A DNA stretch of 64,000 bases from assembly GCA_963930645.1 (NCBI GenBank), contig CAWVNO010000530.1, positions 62,001 through 126,000 of the forward strand, read 5' to 3'. Positions 40,894 through 51,584 of this stretch are shown piece after piece. How positions within the stretch are numbered: position 1 is the stretch's first letter; every line of letters starts with the position of its first letter. Made by a program: the position numbers and the translations under genes. This DNA comes from Salticus scenicus. Lineage: Eukaryota > Arthropoda > Arachnida > Araneae > Salticidae. The notes below the pieces were generated by a model, which saw nothing but the letters and a program-made list of their open reading frames with translations, was not told where the DNA came from and searched no databases.

Positions 40894-41247
40894 CAAAGCC
40901 TATATTTTTTTTGTGTCGCCTATATATAGAATGTCTAACATACCCACATCTCATTTTGTCTCGACTCCTGCCGACAACGGTCATCTAAATATCCGTTTGG
41001 AAAAGCCTGGCTTGGCTCTATATAAACTTTAGCCTTGCTGGCCTACCGGGTTTATAGAAATTATTGGGACCATTCCAGCGAAGTTGCCAGCTCTATTTAG
41101 AGATACCTACATTGGCTGGATCCATAAAAATTTAAGAGGCTTCGATAAGATTCAAACAGGCTGAGGGTTGTCACGACAAACGGTGCCATTGAATTGAATT
41201 GCAGAGGCCATGCTTAGCAGGAACGCATTGAGAATAGCAGCCCATAT
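39860..41247. repeat. Gene-free: two A/T hairpins, dispersed block, 25-base repeats
   Basis: 39860-40010 still shows coiled-coil-like codons of the preceding gene. A/T hairpin 40150-40213 has CAACCAACCAACCAACC on one side and GCCACGCCCACC on the other. Dispersed block 40435-40655; five to six CCAACTGAGAAATATA-type units (40660-40800); A/T hairpin 40833-40893; degenerate repeats to 41247. Confidence 0.65.
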
Positions 41248-41315
41248 TGTAAAAATGAAATAAAATATTTTTTATATCTGTATTTAAACATGCAGACATT
41301 TCCGCGATACATTTT
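41248..41315. repeat. Truncated copy of the 100-base palindrome
   Basis: One arm is complete to TTCCGCGA, then the sequence jumps to TACATTTTATTTC; about 40 bases of the other arm are missing, as expected from hairpin deletion. Confidence 0.85.
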
Positions 41316-41511
41316 ATTTCTATTTCTTTTAAATTCTAATGTCTAAATTTATAATATTAGCATATTATTTTTTTTTAATTTATAGAATACTCACGTTTTG
41401 TTTCCTCGACAACAAGTTTTGATAGAGGGGCTTTGAAAATATTATCTGGACTCTCTGCATACAACAATTTTATTTTCTTAAATGAGGCTTGTTTGAGAAT
41501 GTGACAAGAGG

Positions 41512-41616
41512 GTGTAAATGCTCGAATATTATCGCTGGCGACTGTCTCTTGTACCTGTGTTTATCGCAAAAACGATATGTACAGCTGGATTTGCGGTACT
41601 TGAGAGTATGAGCTAC
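41512..41616 (+). ncRNA. Candidate structured RNA element, copy 5
   Basis: Middle GCTCGAATATTATCGCTGGCGACTG conserved, stem-loop TGTTT-ATCGCAA-AAACG, terminal CAGCT/AGCTA. The outer stem is weak in this copy. Confidence 0.28.
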
Positions 41617-41973
41617 AAATAGATAGGAAAAATGTAGAAATATTATAGAGCTGGGCTTTTATTTAAAATGTATTACCGACAACTTGAAGATTATTTGAAA
41701 AAAAAAACTATGGCTAAAGTACCCACATCTAATTTTGTCTGCCAGTCATCTAGTTATCCGTAAAATATTTTACCGTACAACGGATGAAAACATTTTACGA
41801 ATAACTAGATGACTGTTGTTGGCTAACGTCGAGTCAAAATGAGATGTGGGTACGTTAGCAATTCTACATATAGGTCACACGAAAAAACCAATGTTGGAGA
41901 AATGAATCCGTGAAGTTATAGACGCTGCTCCGTCCTTGAAGATGTGTTGAAGGTCACACGAAAAAAAAAAAAA

Positions 41974-42013
<40 letters not shown>

Positions 42014-42054
42014 AGTGGGCGTGGCTTACCTTCATACTATATAAACATGCTGTC
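41617..42054 (+). promoter_or_regulatory. A/T hairpin and promoter facing the 3' end of the nuclease gene
   Basis: TCACACG then A/T hairpin 41961-42012, GAGTGGGCGTGGC (42013-42025) and TATATAAA (42039-42046). It points rightward, but the only ORF to the right is antisense; any transcript would be antisense to the nuclease gene. Confidence 0.65.
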
Positions 42055-42858
42055 TTAGTCTATTTGTCCATACAAAGACATGTGGTAGCTATACATACTA
42101 ATATAAACTCCTGTTCGCATACTTTTATTAGAGAAAATTGCATCAATTGTCGTACCGCCTCTCGTCGTATAGTGTTTGGGATTCGTTCGTAGATCTAAGT
42201 TCAGGACTTGTAACCCCTCCATAAAGTCTTTTCCGTCTTCTGAATTAAAATCTATATTAAAATCCCCTACCAGCACCGTTTTGAAATCTTCGTCCTCTTG
42301 CAGGAGAGCTTCTGCTATAACTTCGCCTTTTTGTTCGTCATTGGCTTGCGGACTTGCATATACCAAGACAAATCTTATATTATTGAGTATGTAACATACT
42401 AAAACTTGGACTCTGTCTTGGTTTATACTGAAGGTTTTTCTCGATAAATTTGATAATCCTTGTCGGATATAGGTTATAACGCCGCATTTCTTTCGAGGCT
42501 TTCTTGGATCATCATTGCTATGAATTACACCAGCCATTACAAATCCTGGAAATGCAAAGTAATCTGCGGGTAACGTTCCCGTTTCTGCTAGCATAATTAT
42601 ATCACTCTTCATGAAGCATGGATCGGCCAATACGTCTTCGTAATGAGTGGATAATCCTTCAACATTATGGTACATAAACTGAATGCCAGCGAAATCTCCT
42701 CTTTCATGAAGAGAAATTAGTGGTCTTAATATAGCTAGTTCTTTTGCCACGGGATCGTTTTCAGATGGTGCCTCAATCGTTACAAATTCGTCCTCTACAT
42801 ACAATCCGTCAGCTTTCGTCGCTTGTGATGACCCGACATAAACTAAACTTAGGCTCAT
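42055..42858 (-). CDS. Endonuclease/exonuclease/phosphatase (EEP) domain protein
   Basis: 267 residues. Ordered motifs of the DNase I-like EEP superfamily are visible: YHNVEGL (Asn65), LAETGT (Glu92), GDFNID (Asp199, Asn201), TTIDAIFSN (Asp239) and SYHMSL (His259). These supply the metal-binding and catalytic residues; the usual Asp before the final His is Tyr here. HNVEGL and DVLADP with SDIIMLAET recall the nuclease domain attached to Pif1-like helicases of some Helitron-type elements, so capture from a mobile element is plausible. The ~55 N-terminal residues are extra and unrecognised. There is no TATA box or A/T hairpin upstream, unlike other genes here, and a convergent promoter overlaps its 3' end. 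Confidence 0.85.
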   Translation of the reverse strand: MSLSLVYVGSSQATKADGLYVEDEFVTIEAPSENDPVAKELAILRPLISLHERGDFAGIQFMYHNVEGLSTHYEDVLADPCFMKSDIIMLAETGTLPADYFAFPGFVMAGVIHSNDDPRKPRKKCGVITYIRQGLSNLSRKTFSINQDRVQVLVCYILNNIRFVLVYASPQANDEQKGEVIAEALLQEDEDFKTVLVGDFNIDFNSEDGKDFMEGLQVLNLDLRTNPKHYTTRGGTTIDAIFSNKSMRTGVYISMYSYHMSLYGQID

Positions 42859-43713
42859 ATTTTTTGCTATTTTGGCTCAGATACAACGATGGGCCTCTAG
42901 CGACACTTAAAGCCAAATTTCTTATTCTATAGATATTTTTTCCTCATTCGCTTAACGGGTTCAATCCAGGATTGATGCCATGACGCAGCATATATCTTAT
43001 GAGCAGCTTATGAATTTAAGAACAGCTTGCGTGCGTCAATACGAAATATATACGGTTGGTGAAGGGGTATAAAATAAACGAGCTTCAGGACGAAGTGATA
43101 ACGCAGCTGAGATGAAGAATGCTTAATGCAGGCTTAGTCTTTGAAAATAATGACTGGATAAGCATTAGCAAAATCATTTAAATACTAATGCCTAAATTAA
43201 TTTCTTTAATCGGCAACAGGGTTACAACCCAAACTTATCTGCAAAACCATATAAATTTTCAGCGCCTAGAATCGACTTGACGAAAACATTTTACGGATGA
43301 CAGTATCTTGTCATTTGGACGGAATTTGTCAGACAAAAGTTTATAAAAATCTTGTTTTCAAAGCCAATATTGTATAAATAACGCTATTCCCATCCTATTT
43401 TAAAGGAAATGGGTTTAGACATCAGGAGCTAGTTTATGCATGACCTTACAGTAGAAGAAATAAGTTCCACTCCCACCCACCCTAATAGATATACTATATA
43501 TATACTATATATATAGACTGCAGCGCCATCTACAATGATTGGATAAAGAAATATAATTTTAGAGGCCAACTGAAAAATATAACTTTAGCGGCCAACTGAG
43601 AAATATAACTTTAGCAGCCAACTGAGAAATATAACTTTAGCAGCCAACTGAGAAATATAACTTTAGAAATATAACTTTAGAAACCAACTTCATCAACCAA
43701 CCAACCAACCAAC

Positions 43714-43716
<3 letters not shown>
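42859..43716. repeat. Spacer with gene relic, dispersed block and 25-base repeats
   Basis: Upstream of the nuclease gene there is no recognisable promoter. A relic of another gene lies at 43018-43114. A dispersed block (about 43315-43560) and four to five CCAACTGAGAAATATA units (43560-43690) follow. Confidence 0.6.
43018..43114 (+). pseudogene. Relic of the zinc-finger/coiled-coil gene end
   Basis: AAGAACAGCTTGCGTGCGTC and ATAAAATAAACGAGCTTCAG match the last ~95 bases of 44742-45398 with indels that break the frame. Confidence 0.65.
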
Positions 43717-43749
<33 letters not shown>

Positions 43750-43803
43750 TTTTTTTTTTTTTTTTTTTTTGAGTGGGCTTGGCTTGTCTTCATACTATAT
43801 AAA
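43717..43803 (+). promoter_or_regulatory. A/T hairpin, GC box variant and TATA box
   Basis: A/T hairpin to 43770, GAGTGGGCTTGGC (43771-43783), TATATAAA (43796-43803). The leader to the ATG at 43935 is long (about 100 bases). The same leader words occur behind the orphan promoters. Confidence 0.72.
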
Positions 43804-43934
43804 TAACGGCTGCCGTACTCAAATCATCATTCTGTTTCTGACCAGTCTTCTCCTGCCTTGTCCTGTTTACCATTGAAACAACATTTGGTATATAAACGCC
43901 TATCTTCTAAATTTTATACCATAACGCTTTGACA

Positions 43935-44582
43935 ATGAGCCATCGCATTGAAATCGCTTTCCATTATCTACTTCGAGACTGTGTTCAGTTGGCAAACGAT
44001 TTGGATACTGAAGATGAGATGTTGGTCGACGACGCGAATTACATGGATTTAAAATTTAGTCTGAGAGAACATAAATTCGGTCTTTCAATTTTGAGAATGC
44101 TTGAAGAATATTTTCAGATTCCGCCCCAGCATACTGGTATTACTGTTAAAAAGGTCGGAGACATTATTGTCGAGCTGAAGAAAAAATTAAATGATATTAT
44201 CGAGTCAAATTCGATATCTCCTAGAGTCAGTAACTTGTTTCGCGATAAAACGTTAACAAATCATAGCTGGCGAGGTCGCGATTGCTATCAGCCTTGGGTA
44301 ATGGAGTGTTTGATTGTTACCGGACAATTTCTTGGAGAATGTTTTAACAAATTTCCATACAAATGTGATAAGTATTTCAATTTGGCATATGAAGCGTTAA
44401 TGGATATTTTGATGGATAATAATTTGCTAACTTATATCGCAGTGGATCTGTCTCTTGGGAGGGATCCGTTTGGCAAACCTGGGATTAAAGTAAAATCTAT
44501 CTTGGACTTAGATGATTGGTGTTTCTTTACATTTCAGTTAAACGAAGAACAGGAGCAAAAATTGTACGAGAAGTGCCCTTAG
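43935..44582 (+). CDS. All-helical protein, possible Bcl-2-like family, member 3
   Basis: 215 residues from the ATG (a TTG six bases upstream is ignored). Closely related to 35345-36001: AFHYLLRDCVQLAN, GLSILRMLEEYF, CYQPWVMECLIVTGQFLGEC, RDPFGKPGIKVKS. Conservation is highest in the helix starting at the Trp and in the PFGKPG segment, so these are likely structural or binding cores. Bcl-2 resemblance as for member 2, equally unproven. Confidence 0.9.
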   Translation: MSHRIEIAFHYLLRDCVQLANDLDTEDEMLVDDANYMDLKFSLREHKFGLSILRMLEEYFQIPPQHTGITVKKVGDIIVELKKKLNDIIESNSISPRVSNLFRDKTLTNHSWRGRDCYQPWVMECLIVTGQFLGECFNKFPYKCDKYFNLAYEALMDILMDNNLLTYIAVDLSLGRDPFGKPGIKVKSILDLDDWCFFTFQLNEEQEQKLYEKCP

Positions 44583-44601
44583 TTAAAAATTACATTCTTT
44601 G

Positions 44602-44619
44602 AAAAAAAAAAAAAAAAAA

Positions 44620-44651
<32 letters not shown>

Positions 44652-44687
44652 GAGTGGGCGTGGTTTTGTTCAAGGCTATGTTTATAA
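44602..44687 (+). promoter_or_regulatory. A/T hairpin, GC box and TATA-like box
   Basis: ATTCTTTG before the A tract, A/T hairpin to 44651, GAGTGGGCGTGG (44652-44663), TTTATAA (44681-44687), ATG at 44742. Only 20 bases separate the preceding stop codon from the hairpin, so the hairpin also borders the previous gene's 3' end. Confidence 0.7.
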
Positions 44688-44741
44688 CCTATTTAAAGGG
44701 TCCGATATTCTTAACACTCAAACATTTTTACAAAACTCTAC

Positions 44742-45391
44742 ATGATGGCTGACAATACAAGGATTATGGATCCAATGATACACATGTACTATAATGATTT
44801 GAAAATCAAAAATTATCCTTTCAAATGCATTTGTTGCAAGTTACATTTTTTACCAACTGAATACGAAAAACATTCAAAAATTCATGGAATCAATGCGGAA
44901 ACTTCTTGCGTATGGTGTAATGGAGACTACAACTGGGAATTCGGGAAAAAATTTCATAGCAATACCGTGAGACATTTATTGACTTGTTTTCGAAAATTTA
45001 TAGATAATAATGGAATTAGAGATGGGAGTATAGACTTAAAGACAGATGTGGAGATAGACGAGCCGTATCCCGAAGAACTCATGAACGCCCGTCCGTTGTG
45101 CGCTGAGAACGATACTTTGCAGGGACAAATTATCCAGTTGCAGAGAGAGATGGTTGAATTAAAATCAAATTACGGAGAACAAATTGACGATTCGTTGATA
45201 AACGAAAACGCGTCTTGGAAAGAGAAATACCAGACTCTGAAAGCGGAGAGCGATAGAAACATATCGGATTTGCAAAGAGAAGTGTTGTCTCTGAAAGAAC
45301 AGCTTGTGTGCGTCAAAATGAAATATAATGCAACGGTGACTAAGATGCTGGATAAAATAAACGAGCTTCAGGACAAAGTGACAACAGCCGA

Positions 45392-45398
<7 letters not shown>
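44742..45398 (+). CDS. Short zinc-finger / coiled-coil protein
   Basis: 218 residues (a second ATG three bases on gives MADN, as in 53529). Two fingers like those of the 506-residue family: C29, C32, H44, H48 and C56, C59, H78, C82. The HUH-like core is absent; from ~115 on it is a long coiled coil (LQREMVELK, LQREVLSLKEQL, KINELQDKV). It looks like a natural deletion derivative keeping the DNA- or protein-binding finger and the oligomerisation tail, which could act as a competitor of the long proteins. That role is inference. Confidence 0.88.
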
Positions 45399-45471
<73 letters not shown>

Positions 45472-46591
45472 TGGGTGTGTCTTGACTATATATAAAATAG
45501 CTTTACTGGTTGGCTCTTATAAACTTGTGGACATGATAGCTAGAAGACTGTTGCTGACGGACCATGTAAGTATTATTTTTTTTTACGTTCACGAAATTGA
45601 ATAATTTTTTTAATGTCTTCGGTGTCTAGCTTGAGTTTCTAATGTCTACGTGACCAATAGCCTAGGTTGTAGTTCTAATATCTGCAGGACCCGTTTCTAA
45701 TGGCTGATGTTGTATTTCTAACGTCTTCATTCTAAGGGTCTATGTTAAGTTTCTAACAGTCTAAGTAGAATTTCTAATGTCACCTAGTTTGAAGTTATAA
45801 TGTCTACATGGCTCGTTACTAATATCTTAAGTTGAATTTCTAATGAATTCTTCTAGTGCCAACATTGGATGCGTACCGATTGCAATTTTCAAGGGATATG
45901 GCTTAGCTATAAGATAAATATGTGTCTTGATAAAATATCGATAGCAAAATTTAAGGAATCTGAATTTAAAAATTTAATTTTTTCGTTTAAATTTTGCCGT
46001 GTAAAATTTAAAATTTTTAAAGACTGAGTGTGGCAGTCATTACAATCTGATCTCTAATTTTCAAGGGATATGGCTTAGCTATAAGATAAATATGAATCTT
46101 GGTAAAATATACCGACTCGATAGCTAAATTTAAGGGATCTGAATTTAAAAATTTAATTTTTTCGTTTGAAATTTGCATTTTTTATGTAAAATTTAAAATT
46201 TTTAAAGACTAAGCTATATGTGGCAGTCATTACAATCTGATCTCTATAAAAAGATTTTCGAGAGACAGGATATTATGCCTCAGGATGCCCGGTTAAAATT
46301 ACAATCAGATCTCTATAAAAAGATTTTTCGAGAGACAGGATATTATGTAAGCCTTTCCTCAGGACCGGTTAAAATTATAATCAGATCTATAAAAAATTGT
46401 TCGAGAACTATTGAAAGGATATTATGCCTGTAACGGCCTAAGCTGAATCTCTAATATCACCGTTTTAAAAGTCTATGTACAATTTCTAATGTCTGCCGTC
46501 GTAAGACCTAAACATTATCTAGTCGTGAAGAAATTATCAGTGGATTTCATGAGGGCCAGAATCTAAAGATTTCTCTACGCCCGTTGGCAAG
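45396..46591. repeat. Gene-free: A/T hairpin and degenerate 50-base and 180-base repeats
   Basis: A/T hairpin 45396-45467 starts at the stop codon. 45600-45860 is a degenerate version of the TTTCTAATGTCT repeat found expanded at 60390-61397. 45880-46220 holds reverse copies of the 180-base AT repeat. 46220-46440 has reverse copies of the TATAAAAAGATTTTCGAGAG element. No gene. Confidence 0.65.
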
Positions 46592-46727
46592 AATCATGTA
46601 GGATAGGAGCTCTAAAAGGGTTGGCAGATTTAAAGCTGGTAAATTTAAAAAATACTATATGTCTGTTGGCCGATCTTCGATACACTATAGAAATGCGAGA
46701 GCCGATGATTGTGAAAGTGTTCAAGAG

Positions 46728-46831
46728 AGTGTAAATGCTCGAATATTATCGCTGGCGACTGTCTCTTGTACCTGTGTTTATCGCAAAAACAATACACTAG
46801 CTGAATTTGTGGTACTTGAGGGTGGGAGCTA
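46728..46831 (+). ncRNA. Candidate structured RNA element, copy 6 (mirror near 63762-63865)
   Basis: Outer stem AGTGT (46728-46732) with ACACT (46794-46798), hairpin TGTTT-ATCGCAA-AAACA, second stem TAGCT (46798-46802) with AGCTA (46827-46831). All three stems differ in bases from copies 1-3 yet still pair. Confidence 0.4.
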
Positions 46832-47447
46832 AAAATAGATGGGGAAAAATGTAGACATTTTATAGAGGTCTATGCTAGCCGTAGCATTTAACAAGACTAC
46901 CGATATCGATACATATTATTTTTTACCAAATACATGTATCCATTTAAAATTCTTACAATAGCCTTTCATCCATTAAACTGGCCAGTCCTACCAATATCGA
47001 TACATATTATTTTTTTTCCAAATACGTGTATCCATTAAAAATCTTACAATTCTAACCTTTAACAAGACTATCATTAAAAAAAATCTTATGCAAGCCCACT
47101 GATACGTTAAATCTTTCCAATATTGCCAAATCTTTAAAATTCCTAAAATTAGATCGAGAGGGTCCTTTCGTGCTTGCATGACTCTGTTGGCGATACCAAT
47201 AGGATGGCTAAACTCGATACGGCCGATTAGAATGTTGAGAAAGGATTTGAGAGAGGAATGTTTATATACTGCCAAGCCAGGCTTTTCCAAACGGACACAT
47301 GATTAGATGACTGTTGTTGGCAGACAAAATGAGATGTTAGCCATTCTATATATAGGCTACACGAAAAAAACTAATGTTGAATAAATTAAGTTTGCTCCGT
47401 CAAGTTATTGATACTGCTCCGCCCTTGAAGATGCGTTCAAGGTCAAA

Positions 47448-47512
<65 letters not shown>

Positions 47513-47834
47513 CGTGTGACCTTCAACACATCTTCAAGGACGGAGCAGTATCTATAACTTGACGGATTGTTCAAACATTAGTTTTTTCCATGTAACCTAT
47601 ATATAGAATCGCTAACGTACCCACATCTCATTTTGTCTTGACGTCTGCAGATGACAGTCATCTAAATATCCGTTTGGAAAGCCTGGCTTGGCTCTATATA
47701 AACATTAGCATTGCTGGCCTACCAGATCTAAAGAAATCATTGGGTCCATCCAAAATTATTTTCGTGACTAAATTATAGGGTTTGGCAAGCCATCTGCATA
47801 ATCATATAAATTTTCAGCCCCTATAATCGAGTAT
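46832..47834. repeat. Gene-free: nested palindrome around an A/T hairpin
   Basis: 47205-47250 resembles a short piece of the Bcl-2-like gene (GCTAAACTCGATACG). The A/T hairpin 47451-47512 sits in an imperfect palindrome about 430 bases long (47265-47700): CCAAACGGA, GACTGTTGTTGGCAGAC, CTATATATAGG, CTAATGTTGAA and GATACTGCTCCG recur mirrored. No gene supported. Confidence 0.65.
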
Positions 47835-47936
47835 GAAATAAAATACTTTTTTTATCTGTATTTAAACATGCAGACATTTCCGCTTCGCGGAAATGTCTGC
47901 ATGTTTAAATACAGATAAAAAAAATATTTTATTTCT
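47835..47936. repeat. About 100-base palindrome with TTC loop
   Basis: TTCCGC-TTC-GCGGAA centre; arms perfect except near the outer T/A runs. Confidence 0.9.
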
Positions 47937-49059
47937 ATTTCTTTTTCCATGTAACCTATATATAGAATCGCTAACGTACCCACATCTCATTTTGTCTCGA
48001 CGTCTGCAGTCATCTAAATATCCGCTTGGAAAAGCCTGGCTTGGCTCTCTAAACATTAGCATTGCTGGCCTACCGGGTCTAAAGAAGTCATTGGGTCCGT
48101 CCATCCATGACCAGTATATCTAATCATGTTATCATGAAACTAGTTTATGAAACGACATGGCCATATCATTAGAATAGCTATCCAAAATTAGAATGGCCAT
48201 CCAAAATTATTTTCGTGACTATTCGATCTCGTCCTGCGAAGTGTTGGATTTGCCAGCTCAGAATACCTATATCAATATTGGCTGGATCCATAAAAATTTA
48301 AAAGAGGCCTCGATAAAATTGAAAGAGGCTGGGAGATAAACATAGTAGATGAACTGCAGACCAGGAAAACCGAACACGTAGAGAGTAGCAACCCATATTC
48401 TAAAAATTTAAACGTAATTATGAAAATAGTATTAACGAGATGCCATTCGTTTGCCAATGACAAGAGTAGCGGTTTTAATTTATAGGATACTCACGGGTTT
48501 ATTTTTACGACAACACGTTTTGATAGAGGGACTTAGGCTTTGAAAATATTAGCTGGTCTCTCTCCAAGCAACAATTTTATTTTCTTAAATACGACTTAAT
48601 TTTTTCGTTTTTACAGATTACCTTATGAAGGCTTAGTCTTTGAAAATATTGATTGGTGTCGTGGATCTATATAAGCATTAGCAAAATAATTTAAATTCTA
48701 ATGCGTAAATTAATTTATTTATTTGGAGATTGGTAATTCCAGATTGCTTTCAAAGCCAATATTGTATAAATAACGCTATCCCATCCAATTTTAAAGGAAA
48801 TGGGTTTAGACATCAGGAGCTAGTTTATGCATGACCTTACAGTAGAAGAAATAAATTCCACTCCCACCCACCCTAATAGATATACTATATATATACTATA
48901 TATATAGACTACAGCGCCATCTACAATGAATCTGATTGGATAAAGAAATATAAATTTAGCAACCAACTGAGAAATATAACTTTAGAAACCAATTGAGAAA
49001 TATAACTTTAGAAACCAACCATCATATCAACCATCATATCAATCAACCAACCAACCAAC

Positions 49060-49124
<65 letters not shown>

Positions 49125-49705
49125 CAGTTGGTTGGTTGGTTGATTGATATATATTTTGTATAAATAGCGGCTCCGTACTCAAGCTACATTCATTCTGTCT
49201 TCTAGCATATTTATTGAAAAAGCTTATTGGAACGTCTCTAGTTTATGTCTGGCAGATTATCAATACGCTATCCTATCCTGTTTCTAATCTATTCAAACTT
49301 TTTTACGATGATTAAGTATCACGAGCCAAATTTATTCTGGCCTCTGTGGCTTAATGATTCTGTATACATATTTATTATGTCTTCCAAAGTCTCAAATAAG
49401 ATTTCTACAATACAAGCTTAAAATATTTACTTATGTCTCCCAGAGCCCCATGTTAAATTTCTAACGTCACCACATTGAATTTGTAATGTCTGCATGGCCC
49501 GTTTCAAATATCTACCGTTTATGGCCTCCTCTCATGCGATTTTGCATGAATTGAAACGCGAACGCACATAGCCTTTGAAACGTAAAATATATAGTTTATG
49601 CTATGTCTGAAATACCTTGAAACGTTAAAAAATTGTCGTTACCCATGATTGTTTTCATCCATGAAAGGTCTTCTTGCGTGTTTGAGAATGCGACATGAAA
49701 TATTT
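47937..49705. repeat. Gene-free: dispersed block, A/T hairpin, orphan promoter
   Basis: Splice-acceptor-like TTTTTTCGTTTTTACAG before ATTACC at about 48602-48618; dispersed block 48745-48955; A/T hairpin 49063-49124; orphan TATAAATAGCGG (about 49158) with leader ACATTCATTCTGTCTTCTAG and gene-relic words (TTTACGATGATTAAGTATC). No intact ORF. Confidence 0.6.
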
Positions 49706-49711
49706 CAAGAG

Positions 49712-49815
49712 AGTGTGAATGCTCGAATAATATCGCTGTCGACTGTCTCTTGTACCTGTGTTTATCGCAATAACTATACACTAGCTAAATTTGCGGTACT
49801 TGAGGGTTGGAGCTA
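49712..49815 (+). ncRNA. Candidate structured RNA element, copy 7 (mirror near 59399-59502)
   Basis: Outer stem AGTGT (49712-49716) with ACACT (49778-49782); second stem TAGCT (49782-49786) with AGCTA (49811-49815). Confidence 0.38.
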
Positions 49816-51522
49816 AAAATAGATCGGACCGATGTAGAAATTTTATAGGACAGGCTTTTATTTAAAATGTTTTACCGACGACTTGAAGATTATTTGGACT
49901 CATGTTGAGTAAATGAATCCGTCAAATTCTAGAAATCATTAGGTCACCAGTATATCTAATCATGTTATCATGAAACTGGTTTATGAAACGACAAGGCCAT
50001 ATTATTAGAATGGATTTGAGAGAGGAATGTTTATATACAGCCAAGCCAGGCTTTTCCAAACGGATTAGATAACTGTTGTTGGCAGACAAAATGAGATGTG
50101 GACATTCTATATATAGGCTACACGAAAAAAACTAATGTTGAATAAATTAAGTTTGCTCCGTCAAGTTATCGATACTGCTCCGTCCTTGAAGATGTGTTCA
50201 AGGTCAAAAAAAAAAAAAAAAAAAAAAAATTTTTTTTTTTTTTTTTTTTTTTTTTCATGTGACCTTCAACGCATCTTCAAGGACGGATCTGTAACTTGAC
50301 GGATTCATTTATACAACATTTGTTTTTCCATGTAACCTATATATAGAATTGCTAACGTACCCACATCTCATTTTGTCTCGACGTCTGCAGACGACAGTCA
50401 TCTAAATATCCGTTTGGAAAAGCCTGGCTTGGCTCTCTAAACATTAGCATTGCTGGCCTACCGGGTCTAAAGAATTCATTGGGTCCGTCCATCCAAAATC
50501 GTGACCGGTATATCTAATCATGTTATCATGAAACTGATTTATGAAACGACATGGCCATATCATTAGAATAGCTATCCAAAATTAGAATGGCCATCCAAAA
50601 TTATTTGCGTGACCATTCGATCTCGTCCTGCGAAGTGTTGGATTTGCCAGCTCAGTATATTTTCAGTATACCTATACCAATATTAGCTGGATTCGTAAAA
50701 ATTTAAAAAGAGGCCTCGATAAAATTTGAAACAGACTGGGAGATAAACGTAGCAATTGAATTGACCAGGATATTGTAAAAATTTAAACGTAATTATGAAA
50801 ATAGTATTAACGAGATAATGATTAAGTTTTGTATAAATAGCGGCTCCGTACTCAAGCTACATTCATTCTGTCTTAGCATGTTTATTGAAAAAAGCTGATT
50901 AGATATCTTCTAGTTTATGTCTGACCAGACAATACGTTATTGGGTCCTGTTTCTAATCTATTCCAATTTTCACGATGGCCCTTATCAAATACCACGAAAT
51001 CACAAGCCAAATTTATTCGGGCATATCTTTAATCGCTACCGGATGGCTCTAATATTGGTATTGGCCGAATGGCTAACATATCAATGTAAAATGGCTAACG
51101 TATCCAAATAATCATTGTGTATGACCAGCAACAGTCTGGCTTCATGATAATATTCTATAAACACCCATGACCTGATTTCATGAAAATGTGCAACATCTTG
51201 TCCATACAATAGTCTATAAAATCTTGCTTTCAAAGCCAATATTGTATCAATAACGCTATCCAATCCTATTTTAAAGGAAATGGGTTTAGACAGCAGGAGC
51301 TGGTTTATGCATGACCTTACAGTAGAAGAAATAAATTCCACTCCCACCCACCCTAATAGATATACTATATATATACTATATATATATAGACTACAGCGCC
51401 ATCTACAATGAATTTGATTGGCTAAAGAAATATAGCTTTAGCAACCAACTGAGAAATATAACTTTAGAAACTAACTGAGAAATATAACTTTAGAAACAAA
51501 CTTAATCAACCAACCAACCAAC

Positions 51523-51584
<62 letters not shown>

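Noticed and set aside
28856..49815. Hammerhead ribozyme
   Set aside because: CTGATAGAC is only superficially like CUGAUGA; the GAAA and cleavage-site segments are not in place.
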